From: Stenotrophobium sp040387055
GTDB taxonomy: Bacteria > Pseudomonadota > Gammaproteobacteria > Nevskiales > Nevskiaceae
Direction of reading: 5' to 3'
NCBI GenBank assembly: GCA_040387055.1
Contig: JAZKEM010000016.1
Coordinates: 1 to 30,124, forward strand
Length of the DNA stretch: 30,124 nt
Shown here: positions 1 through 8,090 of the stretch, piece by piece
Layout of the letters: every line of letters starts with the position of its first letter
How positions within the stretch are numbered: the first letter of the stretch is position 1
Position numbers and translations under genes: made by a program
The notes under the pieces: model-generated
What the model saw: the letters and a program-made list of their open reading frames with translations, nothing else
Told to the model about the DNA's origin: nothing
Database searches by the model: none

Positions 1-138
1 CATTCTCGGCGGCTCGGGGCAGTCCACCGAGTACACATGCAGGTTCACGTCAGTATCAGGTCCCTTGAAGAGGCGATGCTCAAGGTCCCTTGGCTCGCGG
101 TTGCGCAGGACGTAGCCAGCGGCCTCCAGATCAGGCGC
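1..138 (-). pseudogene. GrpB-family C-terminal segment fused in frame to receptor 1
   Basis: Read on the minus strand in the receptor frame, bases 138 to 1 encode a stretch with the cores LEAAGYVLR, HRLFKGPDTDVNLHV and DCPEPPRM. These are the conserved middle/C-terminal blocks of GrpB (UPF0157) proteins, a nucleotidyltransferase-fold family of unclear function. Nothing like it belongs in a TonB receptor. The join falls near 125-145 with no stop or frameshift. G+C of bases 1-120 is about 62% (74 of 120), against about 53% in 181-240. The N-terminal half of GrpB is missing. It could be a true deletion or recombination fusion, or a chimeric assembly join. The family assignment is from memory of conserved blocks. 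Confidence 0.7.
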
Positions 139-2400
139 GTAGGCCAGCGTTGTCGCCGTCTGCCATTTGGGTGACTGCGGAAACACCGTGCCAACCGGAA
201 CGGTATTGGATGCGCTCAGTGCAAATGGCACGGTTGTAGTGGTCCTGTTGAAGGACCCACCGACGGTCACAGCGACGCCTTCAATCGGCGGCAGCCATTC
301 AATTGCAGCTTCTATGCCTCTGCCCTTAACGCCACCAACGTTGGTGAAGTAATTGCTCAAGCCATCTTTAGAGCTGAACACGCGAGTCTGCGGATTGCTC
401 CAGTCCAGATAGTAAGCGGCGAAGTCTGCATGCAGTGTATTTTCAAGCCAGGTTGTACGCAGGCCCACTTCATAGTTCATCAGTGAGTCAGATTTGAAAA
501 ACTTAGGAGCATCACCTGCGGCGACGATGGTGACGATGCCGGGCTGCACACCGCCAACGCGATAACCACGCGAGACAGTGGCATAGCTCATGATGTCTTC
601 AGTGGCTTTCCAGTTCAGCGAAACCTTGGGACTGATGCCTTTCTCGACAACCGTTCCATTGGTTGGATCAACGCCAGTAAATGCGATGCCAACATTGTTG
701 ACCGTGCCACCCGAGCTAGTGCGATAAGCGCGAGCGCCTAGGCTCAGTGACCAGTTATCACCTAATTGACGTGTCAGTTCTCCAAACAGAGCGAGTTCCT
801 GAACTTTGGCGTCTACGTTGAGCGTACCGAGAATGACTCTTCCATCAGGCGTCAAAATGATGTCAGTGAGTGGCGGCAGGCTAATCGGCAATAGCGGGCC
901 AGTGACGGGTACAACAATGACCGCGTGATAGTCCTCAGTGCTGCCAAATACACCGGCTGCCCACTTCCACGGTGAATCAGAATCGGTTGGAGAAGTTAAA
1001 CGAAATTCTTGCGTGGCTGTTTTCGTTTCATTGACCGTATCAATCTGTAAGCCTGTGATTCCCAGCATGGTCAGCAGATTGCCTGGGTCCAGTACGCGGG
1101 TCTGATCTTTTTGAAAGATGACAGACTTTTTGATCACTGCAGTATCAGAAGTCACAGTGGCCCAATCAAAAGCATAGTTGACGCTGAAATTGCCGAGCTG
1201 GAATTTATTGTCCGTTGGGCTTGCGATCGGAGTGGTGCCTCTGCTCAAGCGACCTTCAGTGTTGTCGGCGAATCCGTAGTCGTCAGCTGACATCGTCTGA
1301 TAGATATACAGAAGCTTGGCATCTAACTGGTCGTTGGGTTTCCAGGCCAGCGCACCACGAAGCCCGGTTTGCTTCATGGTGTTGATGTCTTTTAGGTCAC
1401 GACCAGTATCGTCATAGAAACCGGCTTCGCGTCGCTGAATGCCGACCAATCGCATCGCAACGGTATCGTCGCTACCAATTGGGATATTTACTGCAGCACC
1501 AAAAATCGGCGCACCTTTGTCGCTCTCATTGACCTTGGTGTACTCGGCAAAATATTTGGTTTCCCACACACCCATCACCGGCGGTGCAGGGACGTAACGA
1601 ATCGCACCACCAAATCCACCAGCGCCAAACAGCGTGCCCTGTGGGCCTTTCAAAATTTCGACGCTCTTAAGATCGAATGGATTCGGATCAAGTGTTACCA
1701 GCTGAAGATACGGATCGGTCAACGAGACGTTGCCGTAGATGGTGCCGGTGGTTTGGTTGGCATCTTGGCCAGATGAAATACCACGGATGGTGATGTGCGC
1801 AGCTTGCTGGCCGCCGTCCATCAGGTTGACGCCAGGGCTCATACGCACAATTTGATCGGCGCTTTGAATCGCGCCTTTCTCTAGCGCATCGCCAGAGAAA
1901 GCGGTGATGCTCTGCGGTATTTCACGCAGAGATTCTTCACGCTTTGTTGCCGTAACGATGATCTCTTCAATTTGTGCGGTGTATTGCTTCTTGGGTTGAT
2001 CCGCTGCTGAGTTTGCATCCGGCACATTGACCGGAATAGTCGACAACGCAGCAGCATCTGCAGCAGGCATCAATGCATCGTCATTACTCGCAGCTTCTGT
2101 TGCTGGAGCTGGCTGTGCGGACTGTTCCTGAGTCGTTGGCGCCGCGGAGGTTTCCTGCGATGGCTGAGTAGCCGTACTACCCGTATCACTGCCGGTGTCG
2201 CCAAGCAGTTCATCCAAAGAATCGCTGACTTCCGCATTAGACTGTTGTGAGGTCTCTGCGGGTTGTGCAGAAGAACCGGTGTCTTGAGTCGCATCCGCTG
2301 CATGGCATGCAAAAGTGATTGCAAGGGTCGAGACCATCGATAGCGTCACACGCAAAGGCGTGGTCCGTACGTATTTTAAAATGCCTGTACAGCCTTCCAT
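1..2400 (-). CDS. TonB-dependent outer-membrane receptor 1, 3' end replaced and open at window edge
   Basis: Outer-membrane active transporter. The ATG at 2400 is preceded by GGAGAGAG. A signal-peptide-like N-terminus (about residues 1-35) is followed by a roughly 100-residue Ser/Thr/Ala/Gln-rich periplasmic linker holding an LDELL motif (62-66). The TonB box EEIIVTATKR is at 145-154, then come the plug (SITAFSGDAL, GVN, ILKGPQGTLFG, GAIRYVP) and beta-barrel strands. It is clearly paralogous to the two receptors at 21-27 kb. Homology to them stops after KWQTATTLAYA (about residue 755). The roughly 90 residues of terminal barrel strands and the C-terminal Phe insertion signal are absent; the frame instead continues into GrpB-like sequence. 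A functional barrel is therefore doubtful. It lies 119 bp behind the mannitol dehydrogenase on the same strand, with a hairpin between. Substrate unknown; the neighbours suggest a carbohydrate or polyol. Confidence 0.85.
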   Translation of the reverse strand, partial: MEGCTGILKYVRTTPLRVTLSMVSTLAITFACHAADATQDTGSSAQPAETSQQSNAEVSDSLDELLGDTGSDTGSTATQPSQETSAAPTTQEQSAQPAPATEAASNDDALMPAADAAALSTIPVNVPDANSAADQPKKQYTAQIEEIIVTATKREESLREIPQSITAFSGDALEKGAIQSADQIVRMSPGVNLMDGGQQAAHITIRGISSGQDANQTTGTIYGNVSLTDPYLQLVTLDPNPFDLKSVEILKGPQGTLFGAGGFGGAIRYVPAPPVMGVWETKYFAEYTKVNESDKGAPIFGAAVNIPIGSDDTVAMRLVGIQRREAGFYDDTGRDLKDINTMKQTGLRGALAWKPNDQLDAKLLYIYQTMSADDYGFADNTEGRLSRGTTPIASPTDNKFQLGNFSVNYAFDWATVTSDTAVIKKSVIFQKDQTRVLDPGNLLTMLGITGLQIDTVNETKTATQEFRLTSPTDSDSPWKWAAGVFGSTEDYHAVIVVPVTGPLLPISLPPLTDIILTPDGRVILGTLNVDAKVQELALFGELTRQLGDNWSLSLGARAYRTSSGGTVNNVGIAFTGVDPTNGTVVEKGISPKVSLNWKATEDIMSYATVSRGYRVGGVQPGIVTIVAAGDAPKFFKSDSLMNYEVGLRTTWLENTLHADFAAYYLDWSNPQTRVFSSKDGLSNYFTNVGGVKGRGIEAAIEWLPPIEGVAVTVGGSFNRTTTTVPFALSASNTVPVGTVFPQSPKWQTATTLAYAPDLEAAGYVLRNREPRDLEHRLFKGPDTDVNLHVYSVDCPEPPRM

Positions 2401-2487
2401 GACTCTCTCCAGATCGCTGATGCTTGTGTGCCATTCGGCAGCGTTTCTACTTTTCAGCTTCGATCTTAGGAAGGGAGGGAGCAGGCC

Positions 2488-2510
2488 ACCCCTCCCCGGT
2501 CGGGAGGGGT
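2488..2510. terminator. G+C-rich hairpin after mannitol dehydrogenase
   Basis: ACCCCTCCC (2488-2496) and GGGAGGGGT (2502-2510) form a perfect 9-bp stem with a 5-nt loop, just downstream of the dehydrogenase stop codon (2520 on the minus strand) and before receptor 1. There is no T tract, so it may attenuate rather than end transcription. It resembles the other CCCTCCC/GGGAGGG palindromes near 4.36, 4.49 and 29.67 kb. Confidence 0.5.
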
Positions 2511-2519
2511 AGGGTAGTA

Positions 2520-4028
2520 CTAGGTGTGACTGGCGGTGCTTTCTAGGAATACAGCATGCTTTTCCACGCCAATTTTCTGGATGCCGCTGAGTTGTAGGGC
2601 AAGCTCAGCATTAAAGCGTTCAGCGTGCGCGGGTGACAGTTGCAGGGTGGCGGCGACAAAAGCGCTTGGATCTTGGCTATCGATGGCTTTGGTCGCAAGG
2701 TTGATTAATTCATCTTTGCGCGGGTCCAGATAAGCATCGCGATCGTTGCTGCATTTACTGAGCATGCCCAGATAATGAATCCAAAAAGCGATGGTTGCTG
2801 CCAGATGAGTCGTGCTCAAACCGAGGCTCAATCGTTTTACCAAGGGCGGCAACAAGGTTTGCTGGAATTTTGCAGAGCTGTCCTGCGCGAGTCGTGTCAG
2901 TCGATCGGCTATTGCTGGATTTGAGAAGCGCCGAATGAGAGACGTTTGATAGTCAGCGAAATTGATTCCGGCAATCGGCTCAAGCGTTTCTGCAACCTCA
3001 TGCATATAGCCGACAAGCCAAGCACGAAGTCTTGAATCTGTGAGGGCTTCGTGTACTTGGTTGTATCCCATTAGCAAGCTGATGTGCGACAGCGCGGAGT
3101 GCCCACCGTTGAGCAATCCAACTTTCATGTCTTCGTAAAGGGGGACATTCTTTGAAATTACGACGCCGACTTTTTCAAATTCAGGGCGTCCAGCCACAAA
3201 GTTATCTTCAAGAATCCACTGCTGCCAGCTTTCGCACATGATCAGCGCGTCGTCTTTAACGCCCCATTCATTTTCAAATTTCTGACGTTGAGCGGGTTCG
3301 AGTGCTGGCGTAATGCGGTCGACCATTGAGCAGGGAAAGCTGACTTCGCGCTCAATCCATTGCGCCAATTCGGTATCAACACACTTTGAAAACCCAATGA
3401 CGGAGTCGCGCAGGCGGTGCCCGTTTTCAATCAGGTTGTCGCAGGACATCAGCGTAAATCCCGCAAGACCCGTATCACGTCGTATTTGTAGTGCGCGGAC
3501 AATCAGACCCGCTGCGCTACGTGGTTGCTCGGGATGCGCCAAGTCGTGAGCAATATCTTCGTGTTGCTGGTTCAGCTCACCATTGGCAAGCAAGCAATAA
3601 CCGGCTTCGGTGATTGTCAGTGAAATAATGCAGGTTTCCGCATCACTCAATATATCCAAGGCCGCATCGCTATCCGTACTCGCATCGACGTAATCCATGA
3701 TGGAGCCGATGACGGCGGCGTGTTTGCTAGAGCCTTCGAGTTCCCATACGGAGAACAAGTAATCTTGACGGAGCAGAGCTTGATGCACGCGCTGATCTGC
3801 TGGGCGCAGGCCGATGCCGCAGATTCCCCATCCTTGCGCCAAGCCGCGTTGCAGAAGTTTGTGCAGATAAACCGCTTGGTGCGCGCGGTGAAATGCGCCG
3901 ACGCCTAGGTGGCAGATGCGCTTTTTAATCACGCGTGAATAAGTCGGCACTTCTACCGCATGTTCGCCAATCGTCTTAAGGCTGATAGCGGATAGATAGG
4001 ACGTGTTTAATGAAATGGCTTCACGCAT
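2520..4028 (-). CDS. Mannitol 2-dehydrogenase family (long-chain polyol dehydrogenase)
   Basis: NAD(P)-linked oxidation of mannitol to fructose, or a related polyol/uronate reaction (EC 1.1.1.67 group); cytoplasmic. The 502-aa length fits the family (about 490). The dinucleotide-fold entry GVGAFHRAHQAVY is at residues 42-54, SLTITEAGYC at 136-145, MSCDNL at 194-199, and MVDRITP at 235-241. The catalytic block MKVGLLNGGH (301-310) carries Lys302, Asn307 and His310, matching the Lys/Asn/His of Pseudomonas mannitol dehydrogenase. It resembles that enzyme more than fructuronate reductase (UxuB), which is the main alternative. Its ATG overlaps the end of the SemiSWEET gene by 8 nt (ATGCGTGA), so the two are translationally coupled and probably handle the same sugar or polyol. 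Confidence 0.88.
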   Translation of the reverse strand: MREAISLNTSYLSAISLKTIGEHAVEVPTYSRVIKKRICHLGVGAFHRAHQAVYLHKLLQRGLAQGWGICGIGLRPADQRVHQALLRQDYLFSVWELEGSSKHAAVIGSIMDYVDASTDSDAALDILSDAETCIISLTITEAGYCLLANGELNQQHEDIAHDLAHPEQPRSAAGLIVRALQIRRDTGLAGFTLMSCDNLIENGHRLRDSVIGFSKCVDTELAQWIEREVSFPCSMVDRITPALEPAQRQKFENEWGVKDDALIMCESWQQWILEDNFVAGRPEFEKVGVVISKNVPLYEDMKVGLLNGGHSALSHISLLMGYNQVHEALTDSRLRAWLVGYMHEVAETLEPIAGINFADYQTSLIRRFSNPAIADRLTRLAQDSSAKFQQTLLPPLVKRLSLGLSTTHLAATIAFWIHYLGMLSKCSNDRDAYLDPRKDELINLATKAIDSQDPSAFVAATLQLSPAHAERFNAELALQLSGIQKIGVEKHAVFLESTASHT

Positions 4029-4299
4029 TTGCGTTTACCGTCGGCGCTTCAAACATGATTTTCATTGCCAAGACGCTACCCGCTAATAGCAGCGTGATCG
4101 CGATGGTCAAGATGATTGGCCAGGCCTGAAGCTGAAGGCCGTAAAGCACCCACATGATCAATCCGGTGCAAAACAAAACATACATGGTCAAAGAAATATC
4201 TCCGACACTGCGGGTTTTCCAGACACGAAACGCTTGAGGTGCAAAAGCGATTGTTGTGCAGACGCCAGCAAGCGCGCCCAGTAAATCAACATTGATCAT
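4021..4299 (-). CDS. SemiSWEET-type (MtN3/PQ-loop) sugar transporter
   Basis: A 92-aa inner-membrane protein with three predicted membrane helices (about residues 5-24, 37-56 and 60-80). The PQ-loop signature FAPQAFRVWKTRSVGDISL covers residues 19-37, with Pro-Gln at 21-22. Bacterial SemiSWEETs of 85-95 residues dimerise into a six-helix facilitator for sugars such as glucose or sucrose. It is the first gene of a two-gene unit overlapping the mannitol dehydrogenase, so a hexose, or the polyol that enzyme acts on, is a reasonable guess for the cargo; that part is inference. The ATG at 4299 has no strong ribosome-binding site. Confidence 0.85.
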   Translation of the reverse strand: MINVDLLGALAGVCTTIAFAPQAFRVWKTRSVGDISLTMYVLFCTGLIMWVLYGLQLQAWPIILTIAITLLLAGSVLAMKIMFEAPTVNANA

Positions 4300-4353
4300 G
4301 TCAGAAACTTAAGAGTTCTTCGGTAGCGTAAAAATACACGTAGCGGGGCAGTT

Positions 4354-4384
4354 CAGACCCTCCCAATAAGGGAGGCAATGTCTG
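4354..4384. repeat. Palindromic repeat CCTCCC/GGGAGG with outer arms
   Basis: CCTCCC (4359-4364), AATAA loop, GGGAGG (4370-4375), enclosed by outer arms CAGA (4354-4357) and TCTG (4381-4384). It lies in the 261-bp divergent gap between the SemiSWEET and thiolase genes and has the same core as the hairpins at 2488, 4480 and 29664. Confidence 0.5.
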
Positions 4385-4464
4385 GCTATAGGCTCATTAG
4401 TATTAACTATAGGATTCTGTCTGGCCGACGAATGACAGCATCGTCATGCGGCCTGTTGGGACTG

Positions 4465-4518
4465 GCTCAAATGCCTGATCCTCCCCTCGACCCTCCCTCA
4501 TGGGGAGGGGTCTTGAGC
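4465..4518. repeat. Nested palindromic repeat upstream of the thiolase
   Basis: Outer arms GCTCAA (4465-4470) and TTGAGC (4513-4518) enclose CCTCCCC (4480-4486) pairing with GGGGAGG (4502-4508). An alternative pairing GACCCTCCC with GGGGAGGGGTC (4489-4512) is possible. It ends 42 bp before the thiolase start. It could be a leader hairpin or an interspersed palindromic repeat; no convincing promoter is visible around it. Confidence 0.45.
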
Positions 4519-4549
4519 ACATCAAATTGACAAACTGCACTCATCAATT

Positions 4550-4554
4550 AGGAG
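4550..4554 (+). promoter_or_regulatory. Shine-Dalgarno AGGAG of the thiolase
   Basis: AGGAG six bases before the ATG at 4561 fixes the start of the thiolase gene. Confidence 0.8.
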
Positions 4555-4560
4555 CTATCG

Positions 4561-5757
4561 ATGAGCCAGTCTGCATATGTCGCCGGGGTCGGAATGATCC
4601 CTTTCACCAAGCCAGGACAGAGCAAGTCCTATGATCTGATGGGCGCTGACGCTGTTCAGTTGGCCCTCGCAGATGCCGGTATTACCTATGATCAGGTCCA
4701 GCAGGCGTCCGTTGGCTATGTCTATGGCGACTCCACCTGCGGTCAGGCGGCGCTGTATCACGTCGGCATGACCGGTATTCCGGTCTTCAACACCAACAAC
4801 AATTGCTCGACCGGTTCGTCGGCCTTGTTCATGGCACGCCAGTGGATTGAAAGCGGCGCTGCTGATTGCGTTCTCGTGCTGGGCTTTGAACAGATGCAGC
4901 CGGGCGCATTGAAGAGCCATTGGGATGATCGTCCTTCGCCGTTCGCACGTTTTGATGCACTTTGCGATGACATCAACCCGTTTCCAGAAATTCCACTCGC
5001 GCTGCGCTACTTCGGTGGTGCTGGCCGTGAGTACATGGACAAGTACGGTGTTGGCCCAGAAATTTTTGCACAGGTTCGCGCAAAGGCTAGCCGCCATGCA
5101 GAACACAATCCGATGGCATTGCTGCGCAAGGTTGTGACGGCTGAAGATGTTCTGGCCTCACCGATTGTATTTCCGCACGCCAAGCTGACGCGCCTGATGG
5201 CCTGCCCACCGACTTGCGGTGCAGCAGCTGCAGTGCTGGTTTCAGAATCGTTCGCGCGCAAGCACGGCAAGTCTTCACTCGTACGCATCGCTGGTCAGGC
5301 AATGACCACGGATTACCCAAGCACCTTTGGTGATCGCAGCATGATGAAGCTGGTCGGCTCCGACATGGCACGCGCTGCTGCCGACAAGGTTTATGAAATG
5401 GCCGGCATTGGCCCACAAGATGTTGATCTGGTCGAACTGCACGACTGCTTCGCCCAGAACGAAGTGCTCAGTTATGAAGCGCTGCGTCTCTGCCCTGAAG
5501 GCGGCGCTGAAAAGTTTGTTGCTGATGGCGACAACACTTACGGCGGCAAGGTCGTCACCAATCCATCCGGCGGTCTGCTCAGCAAGGGCCATCCACTCGG
5601 CGCTACAGGCCTGGCGCAGTGCACCGAAATTGTCACTCAGTTGCGCGGCGCTGCAGGCGTTCGCCAAATCGACAAGGCACGCGTGGGTTTGCAGCACAAC
5701 CTCGGCCTCGGCGGCGCTTGCGTCGTCACGCTGTATCAGCAGGCTTCGTTCGCTTAA
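4561..5757 (+). CDS. SCP-x-type thiolase (lipid-transfer-protein thiolase family)
   Basis: 3-ketoacyl-CoA thiolase of the sterol carrier protein X branch, which cleaves 3-oxoacyl-CoA in beta-oxidation, often of branched or sterol side-chain acids. It is 398 aa. The nucleophile Cys82 lies in NNNCSTGSSAL, the HDCF block (294-297) supplies the family histidine, SKGHPLGATGLAQ (341-353) holds His344, and GLGGACVV (382-389) holds Cys387. Unlike animal SCP-x it has no C-terminal SCP2 domain; that domain sits on the next gene's product. The downstream MFE-2-like gene starts 22 nt later on the same strand, so the two form an operon carrying out hydration, dehydrogenation and thiolysis. Some members of this family lack thiolase activity and act as aldolase partners, but the full active-site set here argues for thiolysis. 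Confidence 0.88.
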   Translation: MSQSAYVAGVGMIPFTKPGQSKSYDLMGADAVQLALADAGITYDQVQQASVGYVYGDSTCGQAALYHVGMTGIPVFNTNNNCSTGSSALFMARQWIESGAADCVLVLGFEQMQPGALKSHWDDRPSPFARFDALCDDINPFPEIPLALRYFGGAGREYMDKYGVGPEIFAQVRAKASRHAEHNPMALLRKVVTAEDVLASPIVFPHAKLTRLMACPPTCGAAAAVLVSESFARKHGKSSLVRIAGQAMTTDYPSTFGDRSMMKLVGSDMARAAADKVYEMAGIGPQDVDLVELHDCFAQNEVLSYEALRLCPEGGAEKFVADGDNTYGGKVVTNPSGGLLSKGHPLGATGLAQCTEIVTQLRGAAGVRQIDKARVGLQHNLGLGGACVVTLYQQASFA

Positions 5758-5779
5758 AGCTTCACGACGGAATAATTAA

Positions 5780-7990
5780 ATGACTCAAGAACTACGTTTT
5801 GACGGCAAAGTCGTCATTGTCACTGGCGCGGGTAATGGCCTCGGCCGCTCGCATGCACTCATGTTTGGTGCACGCGGCGCTAAGGTTGTGGTCAACGATC
5901 TCGGCGGCGGTATTCATGGTGGCGGTCAATCGTCGTCAGCCGCCGACAAGGTTGTTGCCGAGATCCAAGCACTCGGTGGCGAAGCCGTTGCCAACTATGA
6001 CTCCGTTGAAAACGGTGCCAGCATCGTCAAAACCGCGCTGGATGCTTTCGGCACGGTCGACATCGTCATCAACAACGCAGGCATTTTGCGTGATGTCAGC
6101 TTTCAGAAGATGAGCGAACAGGATTGGGACCTGATTCAGAAGGTCCATCTCAAGGGCTCATTCAGCGTCACCCACGCTGCGTGGCCGATCATGCGCGACA
6201 AGGGTTACGGTCGCGTGTTGTTCACCACATCTGGCGCTGGCATCTATGGCAACTTTGGTCAGGCCAATTATTCTTCGGCCAAGCTGGGCATTTATGGTCT
6301 CGCCAGTACGCTGGCGATTGAAGGTCGTAGCAAGAACATTCACGTCAACACCATCGCGCCGATTGCTGGCTCGCGTTTGACTGAAACCATCATGCCGCCA
6401 GAAATGATTGCGGCATTGAAGCCAGAATCCGTCAGCCCCTTGGTTGGCTGGCTGTGCCACGAAAGCTGCCAGGAAACGTCTGGCCTGTTTGAAGTTGGCG
6501 CAAGCTACTTCTCCAAACTGCGCTGGGAACGTACGCGCGGACATGTGTTCGGCACCAACAAGAACATCAGCATTGAAGATGTTGCTGGCAAGTGGGACAA
6601 GATCGGCGACTTCACCGATGCCGAACATCCGACCACGATCAATGACACGTTTGGCGTCATCAACGCAGCCATTGCGCACAAGAGTCTTGGTGGCAATCAG
6701 TTTATTGATCTTGATACTGCGAGCAGCGCCAGCATTACACGCGAATGTTCGTATAACGAGAAAGACCTGTCGCTCTACGCCCTCGGCGTCGGCGCTGGTA
6801 AAGATCCGCTCGACACTAAAGATCTCGCATTGGTTTATGAAGGCGACGAGCGTTTCTGCGCGCTGCCGACTTATGCAGTGATGCAGCCTGCTAACGGCAT
6901 CGTCCAAGCTTTGTATGATGGTAACGGCGGCTTGCCCGGTCTCAACTTCGGATTTGATCGTGTGCTTCACGGTGAGATGTACACCGAGATCAAGGCGCTG
7001 CTGCCGACTCATGCCAAGATCAAGAACACGTATACGCTGAAAGCGGCTTACGACAAGAACCCGCACGCGGTAACCGTGCTCGCAATTTCGACCACCGACG
7101 AAAGCGGCGAAGAGTTGGCCTATAACGAGTTCACTGCCTTTGTACGTGGCGGCGGCGGTTGGGGTGGCGATCGTGGCCCAAGCGGCGACGCCAACAAGCC
7201 ACCAGAACGCGATGCTGACATCGTCATCGAAGAGCGTATCGATCCAGGTCAGGCGTTGTTGTATCGCTTGTCCGGTGACACCAATCCCTTGCACGTTGAT
7301 CCTGCATTCGCCAAGTCGTTTGGTTACGACAAGCCGATTCTCCAGGGCCTCTGCAGCTTCGGTTATGTCGGCCGTCATCTGATCAAAGCTTGCTGCGATG
7401 GCGATCCACGCAAGTTCAAGAGCATCCGCGTGCGCTTTGCTGAAACCGTATTCCCTGGCGAAACGTTGGTGACGCGCATCTGGAAAGAATCGGATACGCG
7501 CGTGTTGTTCGATGTGAGTGTGAAAGAACGCGGCAAGCTGGTGATCAAAGGCGGTGTCGGTGAATTCTTCGAGCAAGCGCTCGTCAGAAAACCTCGTGCA
7601 GCTGCTAACACAGCTGCGCAGATCAACGCAGCGAGTCCAGAAGAAGTGTTCTCGGTTGTCGCAGCATTCATTGCTGAGCACCCAGACCTCGCTGCCAAAA
7701 CCAAGACTTCATTTCAGTTCAATCTGAAAGGTCCTGACTCGCATTGGATCATTGATCTCAAGGACGGCGCGGGCGCTTGCAAAGAAGGCAAGCTCGATAA
7801 GCCAGATGTCACCATTGATCTCGATTCCGTATTGATCGAGAAAGTGTTGAACTCAAGCCTGCCAGAAATTCAGAAATTGTATTTCGGTGGCAAGATCAAG
7901 ATCGGCGGAAATGTCGGCGCTTCGAACAAGCTAACGGCAGTGTTGGGCATCGACAAAAATCGGTATGCACCTAAAGCGGTTGCTGCATAG
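5780..7990 (+). CDS. Three-domain MFE-2-like enzyme: (3R)-hydroxyacyl-CoA dehydrogenase, enoyl-CoA hydratase 2, SCP2
   Basis: Peroxisome-style multifunctional enzyme 2 that hydrates trans-2-enoyl-CoA to (3R)-hydroxyacyl-CoA and oxidises it to 3-oxoacyl-CoA. At 736 aa it has the length and domain order I recall for animal MFE-2 (HSD17B4). Domain 1 (about 1-300) is an SDR with TGAGNGLG (15-22), NNAG (98-101) and Ser151-Tyr164-Lys168. Domain 2 (about 310-600) is a double hotdog with the MaoC motif in YRLSGDTNPLHVDPAF, Asp500 and His505 being the expected catalytic pair. Domain 3 (about 618-730) is an SCP2 lipid-binding domain ending in LYFGGKIKIGGN. A Gly-rich hinge (457-471) lies within the hydratase half. 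Bacterial versions are usually split among separate genes. It works with the thiolase 22 nt upstream. The absence of a signal peptide indicates a cytoplasmic location. Confidence 0.93.
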   Translation: MTQELRFDGKVVIVTGAGNGLGRSHALMFGARGAKVVVNDLGGGIHGGGQSSSAADKVVAEIQALGGEAVANYDSVENGASIVKTALDAFGTVDIVINNAGILRDVSFQKMSEQDWDLIQKVHLKGSFSVTHAAWPIMRDKGYGRVLFTTSGAGIYGNFGQANYSSAKLGIYGLASTLAIEGRSKNIHVNTIAPIAGSRLTETIMPPEMIAALKPESVSPLVGWLCHESCQETSGLFEVGASYFSKLRWERTRGHVFGTNKNISIEDVAGKWDKIGDFTDAEHPTTINDTFGVINAAIAHKSLGGNQFIDLDTASSASITRECSYNEKDLSLYALGVGAGKDPLDTKDLALVYEGDERFCALPTYAVMQPANGIVQALYDGNGGLPGLNFGFDRVLHGEMYTEIKALLPTHAKIKNTYTLKAAYDKNPHAVTVLAISTTDESGEELAYNEFTAFVRGGGGWGGDRGPSGDANKPPERDADIVIEERIDPGQALLYRLSGDTNPLHVDPAFAKSFGYDKPILQGLCSFGYVGRHLIKACCDGDPRKFKSIRVRFAETVFPGETLVTRIWKESDTRVLFDVSVKERGKLVIKGGVGEFFEQALVRKPRAAANTAAQINAASPEEVFSVVAAFIAEHPDLAAKTKTSFQFNLKGPDSHWIIDLKDGAGACKEGKLDKPDVTIDLDSVLIEKVLNSSLPEIQKLYFGGKIKIGGNVGASNKLTAVLGIDKNRYAPKAVAA

Positions 7991-8005
7991 TCAGGCGGTA
8001 TTGAT

Positions 8006-8050
8006 AGGCCTGCGCTGTAGAGTCTCGTAGAAGACTCGCAGCGCGGGCCT
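8006..8050 (+). terminator. Long hairpin terminator of the thiolase/MFE-2 operon
   Basis: AGGCCTGCGCTG (8006-8017) pairs with CAGCGCGGGCCT (8039-8050) through 11 Watson-Crick pairs and one T-G wobble. An inner stem GAGTCT/AGACTC (8020-8025, 8032-8037) extends it. It starts 16 nt after the stop codon; the following T tract is weak. Confidence 0.65.
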
Positions 8051-8090
8051 TGCCGTTTGTATAAAAATAATGATTGGAGATCAGGAAATC

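Noticed and set aside
4527..4532. TTGACA resembling a -35 box before the thiolase
   Set aside because: A -10 at the correct spacing would fall on the Shine-Dalgarno AGGAG at 4550-4554, leaving no room for a leader, and no TATAAT-like sequence is there.
6158..7681. 507-codon open frame antisense to the MFE-2-like gene
   Set aside because: It has no recognisable domain, lies wholly opposite a strongly conserved gene, and long antisense frames are a common by-product of codon bias.
8070..8090. ATG at 8070 as start of the tannase-family gene
   Set aside because: It has no ribosome-binding site and would put acidic residues ahead of the lipoprotein signal; the GTG at 8091 has upstream GGAGA/AGGA and a clean signal.
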